Assembly (NCBI RefSeq): GCF_023073355.1
Contig: NZ_JADPJI010000002.1
Location: 310,001-374,000 of the forward strand
Source of the DNA: Bradyrhizobium sp. 199
Lineage (GTDB): Bacteria > Pseudomonadota > Alphaproteobacteria > Rhizobiales > Xanthobacteraceae
Reading direction: 5' to 3'
DNA length: 64,000 nucleotides
The notes below the pieces were generated by a model. That model was not told where the DNA came from. It did no database searches and was given only the letters and a program-made list of their open reading frames with translations. A program made the translations under genes and the position numbers. Shown here piece after piece: positions 43,092 through 50,656 of this stretch; position 1 is the first letter of the stretch, and each line of letters opens with the position of its first letter.

Positions 43092-44900
43092 CTACCCCGT
43101 TGTCTTCTCCGCCATATACTTCCGCCATCCGCCATACGCGGTGATGTCGCGCGCGTCGCCCAGCACCTCGGGCTCGACCAGAAATCCCTTCACGCTGCGG
43201 CCGTCTGCAAGGCGCACGGTGCCGATCGCCATCGGTGCGGGGATCGCGTTGACGAACCTGCCGAAGGCGGACGACGACAGGGACCAGATCTCCAGCTCGA
43301 TTGCGGCGCCCTTGCCCGCCTCGACGCGAAGCAGGCCCGGCTTGGGCGGCGTGGTCTTGAGCGCGTAGAGCTTGTAGTCCGGCGCCGTCATTGTCGCCTC
43401 GACCAGATGGCCGTTCAGCGCCTTCAATTCGCCGTTCAGCACCATGCCGGACAGATGCGCGCCAACGACGGCGATTGGAATCTCGTCGATGCCGCTTGCA
43501 GCAAGCGGCGCCAGCGCAGGTTGTGCCACGCCTTTTGCGCCGAGCGTCAACTTGGTGTCTGCGTGAAACACGCGCCCGATGCTCGCGAGCATCGCATCAC
43601 GCCCTGCCGGTGCGAGCAGCGTGATGCCGAACGGAATGCCGTCGGCGCGCATCGACGCGGGAACGGCGAGGCCGCAGAGGTCGAGCAGATTGACGAAATT
43701 GGTATAGGTGCCGAGGCGGCTATTGAGCTCGATCGGATTGGCGAGCACGTGTGCGGTCGTATAGGCCGTCGGGGCCGTCGGCAGCACCAGCGCGTCGATA
43801 TTGGCAAACGTGCGCTCGGCGATCTTGCGCAAGCCCTGCAGGCGGTAGAGCGCCGAAAAGGTCTCGGCGGCCGTCAGCCGCGCGCCGGCCGCGGTGATCT
43901 CGCGCGTCACGGGGTGGATCGCATCCGGCGCGGACGCGAGCAGATCCTTGATCACGAGATAGCGCTCGGCGACCCACGGGCCCTCATAGAGCAGCCGGGC
44001 CGTCTCGTAGAACGGCTCGAGATCGAACTCGACCAGCGTTGCGCCGAGCGCGGTCCAACGCTTCAGCGCGTCGGCGTAAGCGGTTTCCGATGTCTTGTCG
44101 CCGAAGAAGATCAGCTGCCCGTTGCGCGGCACGCCGAGGCGCAAGCTTGCTGGCAACGGCGTGAGCGCGCCCAGCGGCCGGTCGCGCGAGAACGGGTCGG
44201 CCGGGTCTGGTCCCGCCATCACGGACAGGGCGAGGGCCGCGTCGTCCACGGTCAGCGCGAAGATCGAGATGCAATCGAGCGTACGGCAGGCCGGCACGAG
44301 GCCCGCATTCGAGATCATGCCCAGGCTCGGTTTCAGTCCGACGATGTTGTTGAGCATCGCCGGCACGCGGCCCGAGCCGGCGGTGTCGGTGCCCAGTGAC
44401 AACGGCACGAGCCCGGCGCCGACGGCGACGGCGGAGCCCGAACTCGATCCGCCGGGAATGAGATCGTCACGGACTGAATTTCTGGGAATGCCGTAGGGCG
44501 AGCGCACGCCGACGAGGCCGGTTGCGAACTGGTCGAGATTGGTCTTGCCGATGATGATGGCGCCGGCGGCACGCAGGCGCGCCACCGCGGTCGAATCGTG
44601 TGCCGGCGTGGTGGAAAATGCCGGGCAGGCCGCAGTGGTCGGAAATCCCAGCGCGTCGATATTGTCCTTCACCGCGACCGGCACGCCATAAAGCGGCAGG
44701 TCGGCGGCGTCCTTCCGCGCGGCGAGCTTCTCGGCCTCCGCGATGGCGTCCGTCTCCTCCCGCAGGCTGATGAAGATGGCGGGATCGTTGTGGTCGCGGA
44801 TGCGCTGATAGGTCCGCGCGACCGTCTGCGCCGGCGTCAGCGTCCCCGCGCGGTGCGCGGCCACAATCGCGGCGATCGTTTCAGGCTGCTCAGCCCCCAT
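43092..44900 (-). CDS. atzF: Allophanate hydrolase (AtzF-like)
   Basis: The 602-residue two-domain enzyme is close to the length of AtzF of Pseudomonas sp. ADP. The N-terminal amidase-signature domain (residues 1-450) has Lys in VPVAVKDNIDALG, the cis-Ser in PGGSSSGSAVAVGAG and the nucleophile in GTDTAGSGRVPA. The C-terminal allophanate-hydrolase domain (about 465-600) has YKLYALKTTPPKPGLLRV. The enzyme converts allophanate to ammonia and carbon dioxide. No urea carboxylase lies nearby, so its substrate probably comes from AtzE/AtzH. It has its own sigma-54 promoter. Confidence 0.92.
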   Translation of the reverse strand: MGAEQPETIAAIVAAHRAGTLTPAQTVARTYQRIRDHNDPAIFISLREETDAIAEAEKLAARKDAADLPLYGVPVAVKDNIDALGFPTTAACPAFSTTPAHDSTAVARLRAAGAIIIGKTNLDQFATGLVGVRSPYGIPRNSVRDDLIPGGSSSGSAVAVGAGLVPLSLGTDTAGSGRVPAMLNNIVGLKPSLGMISNAGLVPACRTLDCISIFALTVDDAALALSVMAGPDPADPFSRDRPLGALTPLPASLRLGVPRNGQLIFFGDKTSETAYADALKRWTALGATLVEFDLEPFYETARLLYEGPWVAERYLVIKDLLASAPDAIHPVTREITAAGARLTAAETFSALYRLQGLRKIAERTFANIDALVLPTAPTAYTTAHVLANPIELNSRLGTYTNFVNLLDLCGLAVPASMRADGIPFGITLLAPAGRDAMLASIGRVFHADTKLTLGAKGVAQPALAPLAASGIDEIPIAVVGAHLSGMVLNGELKALNGHLVEATMTAPDYKLYALKTTPPKPGLLRVEAGKGAAIELEIWSLSSSAFGRFVNAIPAPMAIGTVRLADGRSVKGFLVEPEVLGDARDITAYGGWRKYMAEKTTG

Positions 44901-44939
44901 GGCGACAAAACTCCGGCAATTCGTCCTCGCCCGGAGCGA

Positions 44940-44955
44940 AGCAAGCGATGTGCCA
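44940..44955 (-). promoter_or_regulatory. Sigma-54 (-24/-12) promoter of atzF
   Basis: On the minus strand TGGCACATCGCTTGCT matches TGGCAC-N5-TTGCW. GG and GC are ten bases apart, exactly as in the promoter at 34395-34410. The expected start point is near 44929, about 29 bases before the atzF ATG at 44900. Confidence 0.8.
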
Positions 44956-44997
44956 TTGTGTACAATATCCGGGGCAGGGCGATTGCTCCGGATATTG
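44955..44997. promoter_or_regulatory. GntR-type dyad and inverted repeat next to the atzF promoter
   Basis: ATTGTGTACAAT (44955-44966) has the TTGT-N2-ACAA form common for FCD-type GntR regulators and shares its edge base with the -24 element. A perfect ten-base inverted repeat, CAATATCCGG (44963-44972) and CCGGATATTG (44988-44997), overlaps it. The GntR protein encoded at 42248-42970 is the natural candidate to bind here; this is inferred. Confidence 0.55.
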
Positions 44998-45094
44998 CCG
45001 CCTGATCAGTGGCTTGGGAGATATTTCGACCGGCGGGCTGCGGCCGCAGCGGCGCCCTGTGACGGGTAGCTGCCTAAATGATGAGCAGTTGAGG

Positions 45095-45408
45095 TCAGGT
45101 GAAGCCAGCAAGGATCCGAAGCAGCTGCGCTCGATTTTCCTTGCCGATCTTCGCCTCGACGTTCCGCTCGTGCGCGGCTGCGAGCCGCTTGAACTTGGCC
45201 AGCGCGGTCTCGCCCTGCGCGGTGAGATGCAGCGCATGCGAGCGCCGGTCCGCCTTCGACTTGATCCGCTTCACCAGCTTGCGCTGTTCAAGGCTGTCCA
45301 GCAGATGCACCAGCCGGGCGCGCTCGATGCCGAGGCGCTTGGCCACGGCCATCTGCGACAGGCCCGGACTGGCCCCGATCACCGCCAGTACCGAATGTTG
45401 CGTCGGCC
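45095..45408 (-). pseudogene. MarR-family regulator lacking its N-terminal part
   Basis: The readable part starts near RPTQHSVLAVIGASPGLSQ and contains the winged helix (QMAVAKRLGIERARLVHLLDSLEQRKLVKRIKSKADRRSHALHLTAQG) and the last dimer helix. A full MarR protein has about 45 more residues before this point. Upstream the frame runs into arginine codons that are the antisense of a CoA-ligase end, and then a stop. A GTG at 45382 could still start a 95-residue product without the first helices. The gene looks truncated by a deletion that joined it to the ligase remnant. Confidence 0.75.
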
Positions 45409-45492
45409 GTCGACGGCGGCGAGATCACCGACAAGGGTTACATCAAGCAGCGCGCCATGCTGACGCGTCGCGCCGAGGCGGTGGGCGGTTGA
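45391..45492 (+). pseudogene. C-terminal remnant of an AMP-forming acyl/aryl-CoA ligase
   Basis: Frame from 45391 to the TGA at 45490-45492 reads ...DGGEITDKGYIKQRAMLTRRAEAV.... I recognise this as the end of feruloyl-CoA-synthetase-like ligases (GEITDKGYINQR). The rest of the gene, more than 500 codons, is missing. The fragment begins where the minus-strand MarR homology ends, so both are probably the two sides of one deletion in a divergent regulator-ligase pair. Confidence 0.7.
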
Positions 45493-45696
45493 ATGACGAT
45501 GCGTCGGGTGTGGATCGGTTGTAGCGCATAAGGGGTGCCGCCAGTTGCTCTCCTGGGCCCATTTATCCTAATGCAGCGCGAGGGCCTGGGTCCCGGCCCT
45601 GCGCAGCAGCGTTCACGCTGCAGCGCGTCCGGGACACGACAGGTGAGGCCGCAAACTACGCCAGCAACACTGCCGCATCATCTTGCCGATTCTTTT

Positions 45697-45710
45697 GTTG
45701 CTTAAGCAAC
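45697..45710. promoter_or_regulatory. Orphan perfect palindrome GTTGCTTAAGCAAC (MarR-type operator?)
   Basis: This 14-base perfect dyad is of the TTGC-N4-GCAA type bound by several MarR regulators of aromatic catabolism. It lies in a 367-base region without a gene (45493-45859). A strong ribosome site and ATG (GGAGGAGACGATG, 45769-45781) follow 70 bases later, but the frame after it does not read as a recognisable protein. The operator may be a relic of a deleted gene, or may act on something not recognised. Confidence 0.5.
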
Positions 45711-45859
45711 TAATCTGTGCGAACCGTTCCAGACAAGGATGACGGCGGGCAAACCGCTGCGGTTTTCTGGAGGAGACGATGCGCGGCAGAACTGGTGTCG
45801 CCGGGGAAAGCTGGCGCATACCTGAAGGCGGCGGGACAGCGCGCCGCGCGCGCGATCCG

Positions 45860-46366
45860 TCAGGCCTCAGTGCCGCCGGTGACCGCGCCGAGATTTTCAT
45901 GCAGCCGACGCAAGAGATCGACCAGCACCTCGCGCTCGTCCTTGCTCAGGCACGACAACAGCCGCCGCTCGCGCTCGAGCGCTGCGACGATCACCTTGTC
46001 ATGGGTGGCGCGGCCTTTCGCGGTCAGCGAAATCGAATGGGTGCGGCCGTCGTCCGGGTCGGTGCGGATCGAGATCAGCCCGCGCTTCTCGAGGCCCGCC
46101 AGCGTCCGGCTCACCGGCCCCTTGTCGAAGCCGATGACGTGGCAGATGCGCGAAGCTGGAATGCCGGGTTCGATCGCCAGCAGCGACATGATTCGCCATT
46201 CGGTGACATTGACGCCGAACTGCCGTTGATAGAACGCGGTCGCGCTGTTCGAGAGCTTGTTGGCGATGAAGGTGATGAACGCGGGGACGTAACGGTCCAG
46301 GTCGAGCGTCGGCCCCGCCTCGTTAAGCGCTGGCTTTTGGCGGGCTCTGGTCGAGGGCGCAGGCAT
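45860..46366 (-). CDS. MarR-family transcriptional regulator
   Basis: The 168-residue protein is an intact MarR regulator with dimer helices at both ends and a winged-helix core (WRIMSLLAIEPGIPASRICHVIGFDKGPVSRTLAGLEKRGLISIRTDPDDGRTHSISLTAKG, residues 57-116). The DxRxR-like DPDDGRTH wing is conserved. It diverges from the CYP199A-type P450 gene across 83 bases and is its likely regulator, responding to an aromatic acid. This is inferred from position. Confidence 0.92.
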   Translation of the reverse strand: MPAPSTRARQKPALNEAGPTLDLDRYVPAFITFIANKLSNSATAFYQRQFGVNVTEWRIMSLLAIEPGIPASRICHVIGFDKGPVSRTLAGLEKRGLISIRTDPDDGRTHSISLTAKGRATHDKVIVAALERERRLLSCLSKDEREVLVDLLRRLHENLGAVTGGTEA

Positions 46367-46449
46367 ATTGGGATTCTATCTCGCAGCGGGCTCGCTGACC
46401 TAAGGGCATGCGCCGCTCTTTCACAAGATCAAAATGAGAGAGGTCTTCC

Positions 46450-47664
46450 ATGACCGTATCCGGCTCGCCTGCGGGATCGGCGTCCGTCCCGCATCTCGAC
46501 ATCGACCCCTTCGACATCAAGTTTTTTGCCGACCCTTATCCCACGCACCAGCGGTTGCGGGAGGCCGGGCCGGTGGTCTATCTCGACAAATGGGACGTCT
46601 ATGGCGTGGCGCGCTATGCCGAGGTCCACGCCGTGCTGAACGATCCCGCGACCTTCTGCTCCAGCCGCGGCGTCGGCCTGTCCGACTTCAAGAAGGAGAC
46701 GCCGTGGCGGCCGCCGAGCCTGATCCTCGAAGCCGATCCGCCCGCGCACACCCGCACCCGCGCCGTGTTGTCCAAGGTGCTGTCGCCGACCGTGATGAAG
46801 GGGCTGCGCGACCGCTTCGCCGCGGCGGCCGAGAGGCTCGTCGACGAATTGTTGGAGAAACGCAGCTTTGACGCGATCACGGATCTGGCGGAGGCCTATC
46901 CGCTCTCGATCTTTCCGGATGCGCTCGGGCTGAAGCCGGAGGGCCGCGAACATCTTATTCCCTACGCGAGCGTCGTCTTCAACGCGTTCGGGCCGCCCAA
47001 CGAATTGCGCCAGGAAGCGATCGCGCGTTCGACGCCGCACCAGGCTTACGTCACCGCGCAGTGCCAGCGGGACAATCTTACCCCCGGCGGCATCGGCGCC
47101 TGCATTCACGCCCACGTCGACGAGGGCGCGATCACCGCGACTGAAGCACCGCTTCTGGTACGCTCGCTACTCTCGGCCGGCCTCGACACCACCGTCAACG
47201 GCATCGGTGCCGCGGTTTATTGCCTGGCGCGTTTCCCCGACCAGTGGCAGCGCCTGCGCAGCGATCTCACCCTCGCGCGCAATGCGTTCGAGGAAGCGGT
47301 ACGCTTCGAGAGCCCGGTGCAGACGTTCTTCCGCACCACCACTCGCGATGTCGAGCTGTCCGGAGCAACCATCGGCGAGGGCGAAAAGGTCCTGATGTTC
47401 CTCGCGGCCGCCAACCGCGATCCGCGGCGCTGGGACGAGCCCGACAGCTACGACATCACCCGCCGCACATCCGGCCATGTTGGCTACGGCTCCGGCATCC
47501 ACATGTGCGTCGGCCAGCTCGTGGCGCGGCTCGAAGGGGAGACGATGCTCTCGGCGCTGGCCCGCCGTGTCGCCGGCATCGAGATCGTCGGCGAGCCGAG
47601 GCGACGTTTCAACAACACACTGCGCGGGCTCGACAGCCTGCCGGTGACCATCACGCCGGCCTGA
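46450..47664 (+). CDS. Cytochrome P450, CYP199A-like (para-substituted benzoate oxidation)
   Basis: The 404-residue soluble class-I P450 shows the I-helix oxygen-activation motif AGLDTT (about 244), the ExxR motif EAVR (EEAVRFESP, near 281) and the heme loop GYGSGIHMCVGQ with the ligating cysteine (about 349). Long stretches, for example PHLDIDPFDI, FCSSRGVGLSDFKKE and FFRTTTRDVEL, agree with my memory of CYP199A2 from Rhodopseudomonas palustris, which demethylates or hydroxylates 4-substituted benzoates. The ferredoxin that normally lies next to that gene is absent here. The binding-protein gene follows after 44 bases. Confidence 0.92.
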   Translation: MTVSGSPAGSASVPHLDIDPFDIKFFADPYPTHQRLREAGPVVYLDKWDVYGVARYAEVHAVLNDPATFCSSRGVGLSDFKKETPWRPPSLILEADPPAHTRTRAVLSKVLSPTVMKGLRDRFAAAAERLVDELLEKRSFDAITDLAEAYPLSIFPDALGLKPEGREHLIPYASVVFNAFGPPNELRQEAIARSTPHQAYVTAQCQRDNLTPGGIGACIHAHVDEGAITATEAPLLVRSLLSAGLDTTVNGIGAAVYCLARFPDQWQRLRSDLTLARNAFEEAVRFESPVQTFFRTTTRDVELSGATIGEGEKVLMFLAAANRDPRRWDEPDSYDITRRTSGHVGYGSGIHMCVGQLVARLEGETMLSALARRVAGIEIVGEPRRRFNNTLRGLDSLPVTITPA

Positions 47665-47708
47665 CGCCGCCCGTGACGCAAACAACACATGCAAAAGGGG
47701 AGGGAGCA

Positions 47709-48920
47709 TTGAAGAACTTGAAGTGGGCGCTCGCACTGGCCGCGAGCCTGGCGGGCGGCGCGGCGAGCGCCGAGATATCCGACAATGTCGTGCGCGTCGG
47801 CGTGCTCAACGACATCTCCGGCATCTTCCAGGACACCAATGGCATGGGCTCGGTGGAAGCCGCGCGCATGGCGGCGGAGGATTTCAATGGCGGCGGCAAA
47901 GGCATCAAGGTCGAGATCGTCTATGCCGACCATCAGAACAAGGCTGACGTCGGCAACGCCATTGCGCGCAAATGGCTCGACGTCGAAGGCGTCGATGCCA
48001 TCGTCGACGTGCCGAATTCGGCCGTCGGTCTGTCCATCAACACGCTGCTGCGCGACAGCCGCATGACCTTCCTGGCCTCCTCGACCGCAAGCTCCGACCT
48101 GACCGGCAAGGCCTGCTCACCCAACACCATCCAGTGGGTCAACGACGCCTGGGCGACCGGCAACACCACAGCAGCCGCGATGATGTCACGCGGGGGCAAG
48201 GACTGGTATTTCCTGACGGTCGATTACGCGCTGGGCAAGGGTATCGAGGCGGAGGCGCAGAAATACATCGAAGGACACGGCGGCAAAGTGCTGGGCTCCT
48301 CCAAGCACCCGCTCGGCACTTCCGACTTCGCCTCCTTCCTGTTGCAGGCGCAGGGTTCGAAGGCACAGGTGATCGGTCTTGCCAATGCCGGCGGTGACAC
48401 CATCAACGCCGTGAAGCAGGCCGCCGAGTTCGGCATCCAGCAGAACGGACAGAGGCTCGTCGCCTTCCTGCTCTTCATCAACGACATTCACGGCATGGGC
48501 ATCAAGGTCGCGCAGGGCCTCCAGCTCATGGAAGCCTTCTACTGGGACATGAATGACGACACCCGCGCCTTTGCCAAGCGGTTCGCCGCCCGGCCCGGCA
48601 TGAACGGCAAGATGCCGAGCGGCAACCAGGCCGGCGTCTATGCCTCGACCCTCGCTTATCTCAACGCGGTTGCCGCCACCGGCAGCGACAATGCCAAGGA
48701 CGCCGTGCCAGAGATGAAGAAGTTCAAAGGCAAGGACAAGCTGTTCGGCGACACCACCATCCGCCAGGACGGCCGCGTCGTGCATCCGATGTATTTGTTC
48801 GAGGTGAAGAAGCCGGAGGAGTCGAAATATCCGTACGACTATTACAAGCTGGTCTCGACGATCCCCGCGGAGCAGGCGTTTCGCCCGCTGGCGGAGGGCG
48901 GGTGTGAGCTGGTGAAGTAG
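47709..48920 (+). CDS. Liv-type ABC substrate-binding protein (probably aromatic acid)
   Basis: The 403-residue exported protein has a signal peptide (1-21, ending ASA) and the branched-chain-amino-acid-type binding fold: VRVGVLNDISGIFQDTNG, GVDAIVDVPNSAVGLSI, and YFLTVDYALGKGIEAEAQKYIE. This subgroup often binds aromatic acids in Bradyrhizobium and Rhodopseudomonas. Its position 44 bases after the P450 suggests the same para-substituted benzoate as ligand. The start is TTG at 47709 with GGGGAGGGAG upstream. No Liv permease genes are adjacent. Confidence 0.88.
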   Translation: MKNLKWALALAASLAGGAASAEISDNVVRVGVLNDISGIFQDTNGMGSVEAARMAAEDFNGGGKGIKVEIVYADHQNKADVGNAIARKWLDVEGVDAIVDVPNSAVGLSINTLLRDSRMTFLASSTASSDLTGKACSPNTIQWVNDAWATGNTTAAAMMSRGGKDWYFLTVDYALGKGIEAEAQKYIEGHGGKVLGSSKHPLGTSDFASFLLQAQGSKAQVIGLANAGGDTINAVKQAAEFGIQQNGQRLVAFLLFINDIHGMGIKVAQGLQLMEAFYWDMNDDTRAFAKRFAARPGMNGKMPSGNQAGVYASTLAYLNAVAATGSDNAKDAVPEMKKFKGKDKLFGDTTIRQDGRVVHPMYLFEVKKPEESKYPYDYYKLVSTIPAEQAFRPLAEGGCELVK

Positions 48921-48941
48921 AGGGCAGCGAGCGCCGCTGAA

Positions 48942-49078
48942 CCCTCTCCCCTTGTGGGAGAGGGTGGCTTCGCAAAGCGAAGCCAGGTGAGGGGTTCTCT
49001 CCTCACGGACAATCTTGCGAGCGGAGAGAACCCCTCATCCGGCGCCTCGCGCCACCTTCTCCCACAAGGGGAGAAGGA
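48942..49078. repeat. CCCTCTCCCCTTGTGGGAGAGGG...CTTCTCCCACAAGGGGAGA repeat
   Basis: A 137-base element with outer inverted arms (CTCCCCTTGTGGGAGAGG and CTTCTCCCACAAGGGGAG) and an inner pair, GAGGGGTTCTCTCC / GGAGAGAACCCCTC. It lies between the convergent binding-protein and NDH-2 genes and probably acts as a bidirectional terminator. Confidence 0.65.
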
Positions 49079-49084
49079 AGAAGG

Positions 49085-50347
49085 CTACACCACCTTGCTA
49101 CTTCCTTGCGTAATCAGCCGCGCCGCGCGCTGATCTCGCGCATAGATCCAGAGCCAGCTCAAGGCAACGCTGAGGCGGTGGCGGAGGCCGATCAGGAAGT
49201 AGATGTGGGCAATGCCCCAGATCCACCACGCGATCGTGCCGCGCAGCTTGAAGCGGCCGAAATCGATGACGGCGAGCCGCTTGCCGATCTGGGCGAGGCT
49301 GCCGGCGTGCTTGTAGCGGAAAGGGCCGGTCGCAGCACCGCGCAGGCGGGCCTTGATGGTCTCGGCGACGTGACGGCCCTGCTGCTTAGCCGCCGGCGCG
49401 ATGCCCGGCACCGGCTTGCCCTCCCACGCGTTGATGCTGACGGTATCGCCGATCGCAAAAATCTCGGGATGGCAGGGGATCGTCAGATCGGCCTCGACCT
49501 GCACGCGGCCGGCGCGATCGGCTGGTGCACCCAGCCATTCGGCAGCGGGCGAGGCGCGGACGCCGGCGGCCCAGATCTTGGTTTTGGCGTCGAGCCGCTT
49601 GCCGCCGAACACCACGCCGTCGCGGTCGATCTCGGTGACGGCTTGGCCAAGCACGACCTCCACGCCGATCTTTTCCAGCGAGGCCTGCGCATAGGCCGAG
49701 AGGTCGTCGGCGAAACCTGCGAGCACGCGCGACCCTGCCTCGATCAGCACCACGCGGGCTTTGTTCGTGTCGATGTTGCGGAAATCCTGCGGCAGGGTCT
49801 GGTGCGCCATTTCGGCGATGGTGCCCGCGAGTTCGACGCCGGTCGGGCCGGCGCCGACGATGACGAAGGTCAGCCGAGCCGCGCGCTTTGCCGGATCGGT
49901 CTCGCGCTCGGCGCGTTCGAACGCCACCAGGATGTGACGGCGCAGGGTGGTGCCATCCTCCAGCGTCTTCAGGCCGGGCGCCCATTGCTCCCATTCATCG
50001 TGGCCGAAATAGGCATGCCGCGCGCCGGTCGCGAGCACCAGCGTGTCGTAAGGCACCTCGCTGCCGTCGTCGATCAGCACGCAGCGCCTGTCGGCATCGA
50101 CGCCGCTAACGGTCGCAAACAGAGTGGTCACGTCGCGCCGGTCGCGCATCAGGTGCCGGATGGGCCATGCGATCTCGCTGGTGGAAAGCGAGGCGGTGGC
50201 GACCTGGTAGAGCAGCGGCTGGAACAAATGATGGTTGCGGCGATCGATCAGCGTGATCTCGACCGGTGTGCCCGCGAGCCGGTAGGTCGTCTCCAGCCCG
50301 CCGAAGCCGGCGCCGACGATGACGACGCGATGCGGTGTCGTGGTCAT
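49085..50347 (-). CDS. Type II NADH dehydrogenase (NDH-2) / FAD-dependent oxidoreductase
   Basis: The 420-residue flavoprotein has two Rossmann motifs, VVIVGAGFGGLETTYRL (FAD, near residue 8) and FVIVGAGPTGVELAGTIAEM (NAD(P)H, about 160). FAIGDTVSINAWEGKPVPGIAPAAKQQGRHVA is the FAD-binding DG-type end with the AQQG-like quinone-contact motif (AKQQG). A C-terminal amphipathic helix region attaches it to the membrane. NDH-2 passes electrons from NADH to quinone without pumping protons. GAGGATACATC precedes the ATG. Confidence 0.9.
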   Translation of the reverse strand: MTTTPHRVVIVGAGFGGLETTYRLAGTPVEITLIDRRNHHLFQPLLYQVATASLSTSEIAWPIRHLMRDRRDVTTLFATVSGVDADRRCVLIDDGSEVPYDTLVLATGARHAYFGHDEWEQWAPGLKTLEDGTTLRRHILVAFERAERETDPAKRAARLTFVIVGAGPTGVELAGTIAEMAHQTLPQDFRNIDTNKARVVLIEAGSRVLAGFADDLSAYAQASLEKIGVEVVLGQAVTEIDRDGVVFGGKRLDAKTKIWAAGVRASPAAEWLGAPADRAGRVQVEADLTIPCHPEIFAIGDTVSINAWEGKPVPGIAPAAKQQGRHVAETIKARLRGAATGPFRYKHAGSLAQIGKRLAVIDFGRFKLRGTIAWWIWGIAHIYFLIGLRHRLSVALSWLWIYARDQRAARLITQGSSKVV

Positions 50348-50656
50348 GATGTATCCTCGAATCTCGCTGCTGCGCACTCCCATTTAAGTGCGGATTGGAC
50401 GCTGCGGTCCAATAGCTGTCATCAATCGCCGCATAGGCGGAATCTATCGATCAGGCGCGAAAAAGCGCCGCGGCCTTGCCGGTGCCTTGGTCGAAGTAAG
50501 TAGAATTATATTTCTTGCCATCCGCGATGGGAGGGAAATATGGTGCAGGGGCAGGCGCTGAGCCATTGGCGGCTCGACAGATTTTGCGTTCAATAGAGAA
50601 GGCCCGGGGCGGCGATCACCCCGCTCGCGGGCTCAATCATAAGGAGGGGAGTGATT
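50348..50656. other. Divergent intergenic region, no gene recognised
   Basis: This 309-base stretch separates the NDH-2 start from the next binding-protein start. It contains an AT-rich patch around 50499-50513 (AGAATTATATTTCTT) that could hold a promoter, and AAGGAGGGG at 50641 serving the downstream gene. I see no convincing ORF, repeat or RNA structure in it. Confidence 0.5.

Noticed and set aside
47220-47708. Long in-frame extension upstream of the Liv binding protein at 47709
   Set aside because: The extension overlaps the P450 in another frame and does not look like protein. A TTG with a strong ribosome site and a signal peptide gives a better start.
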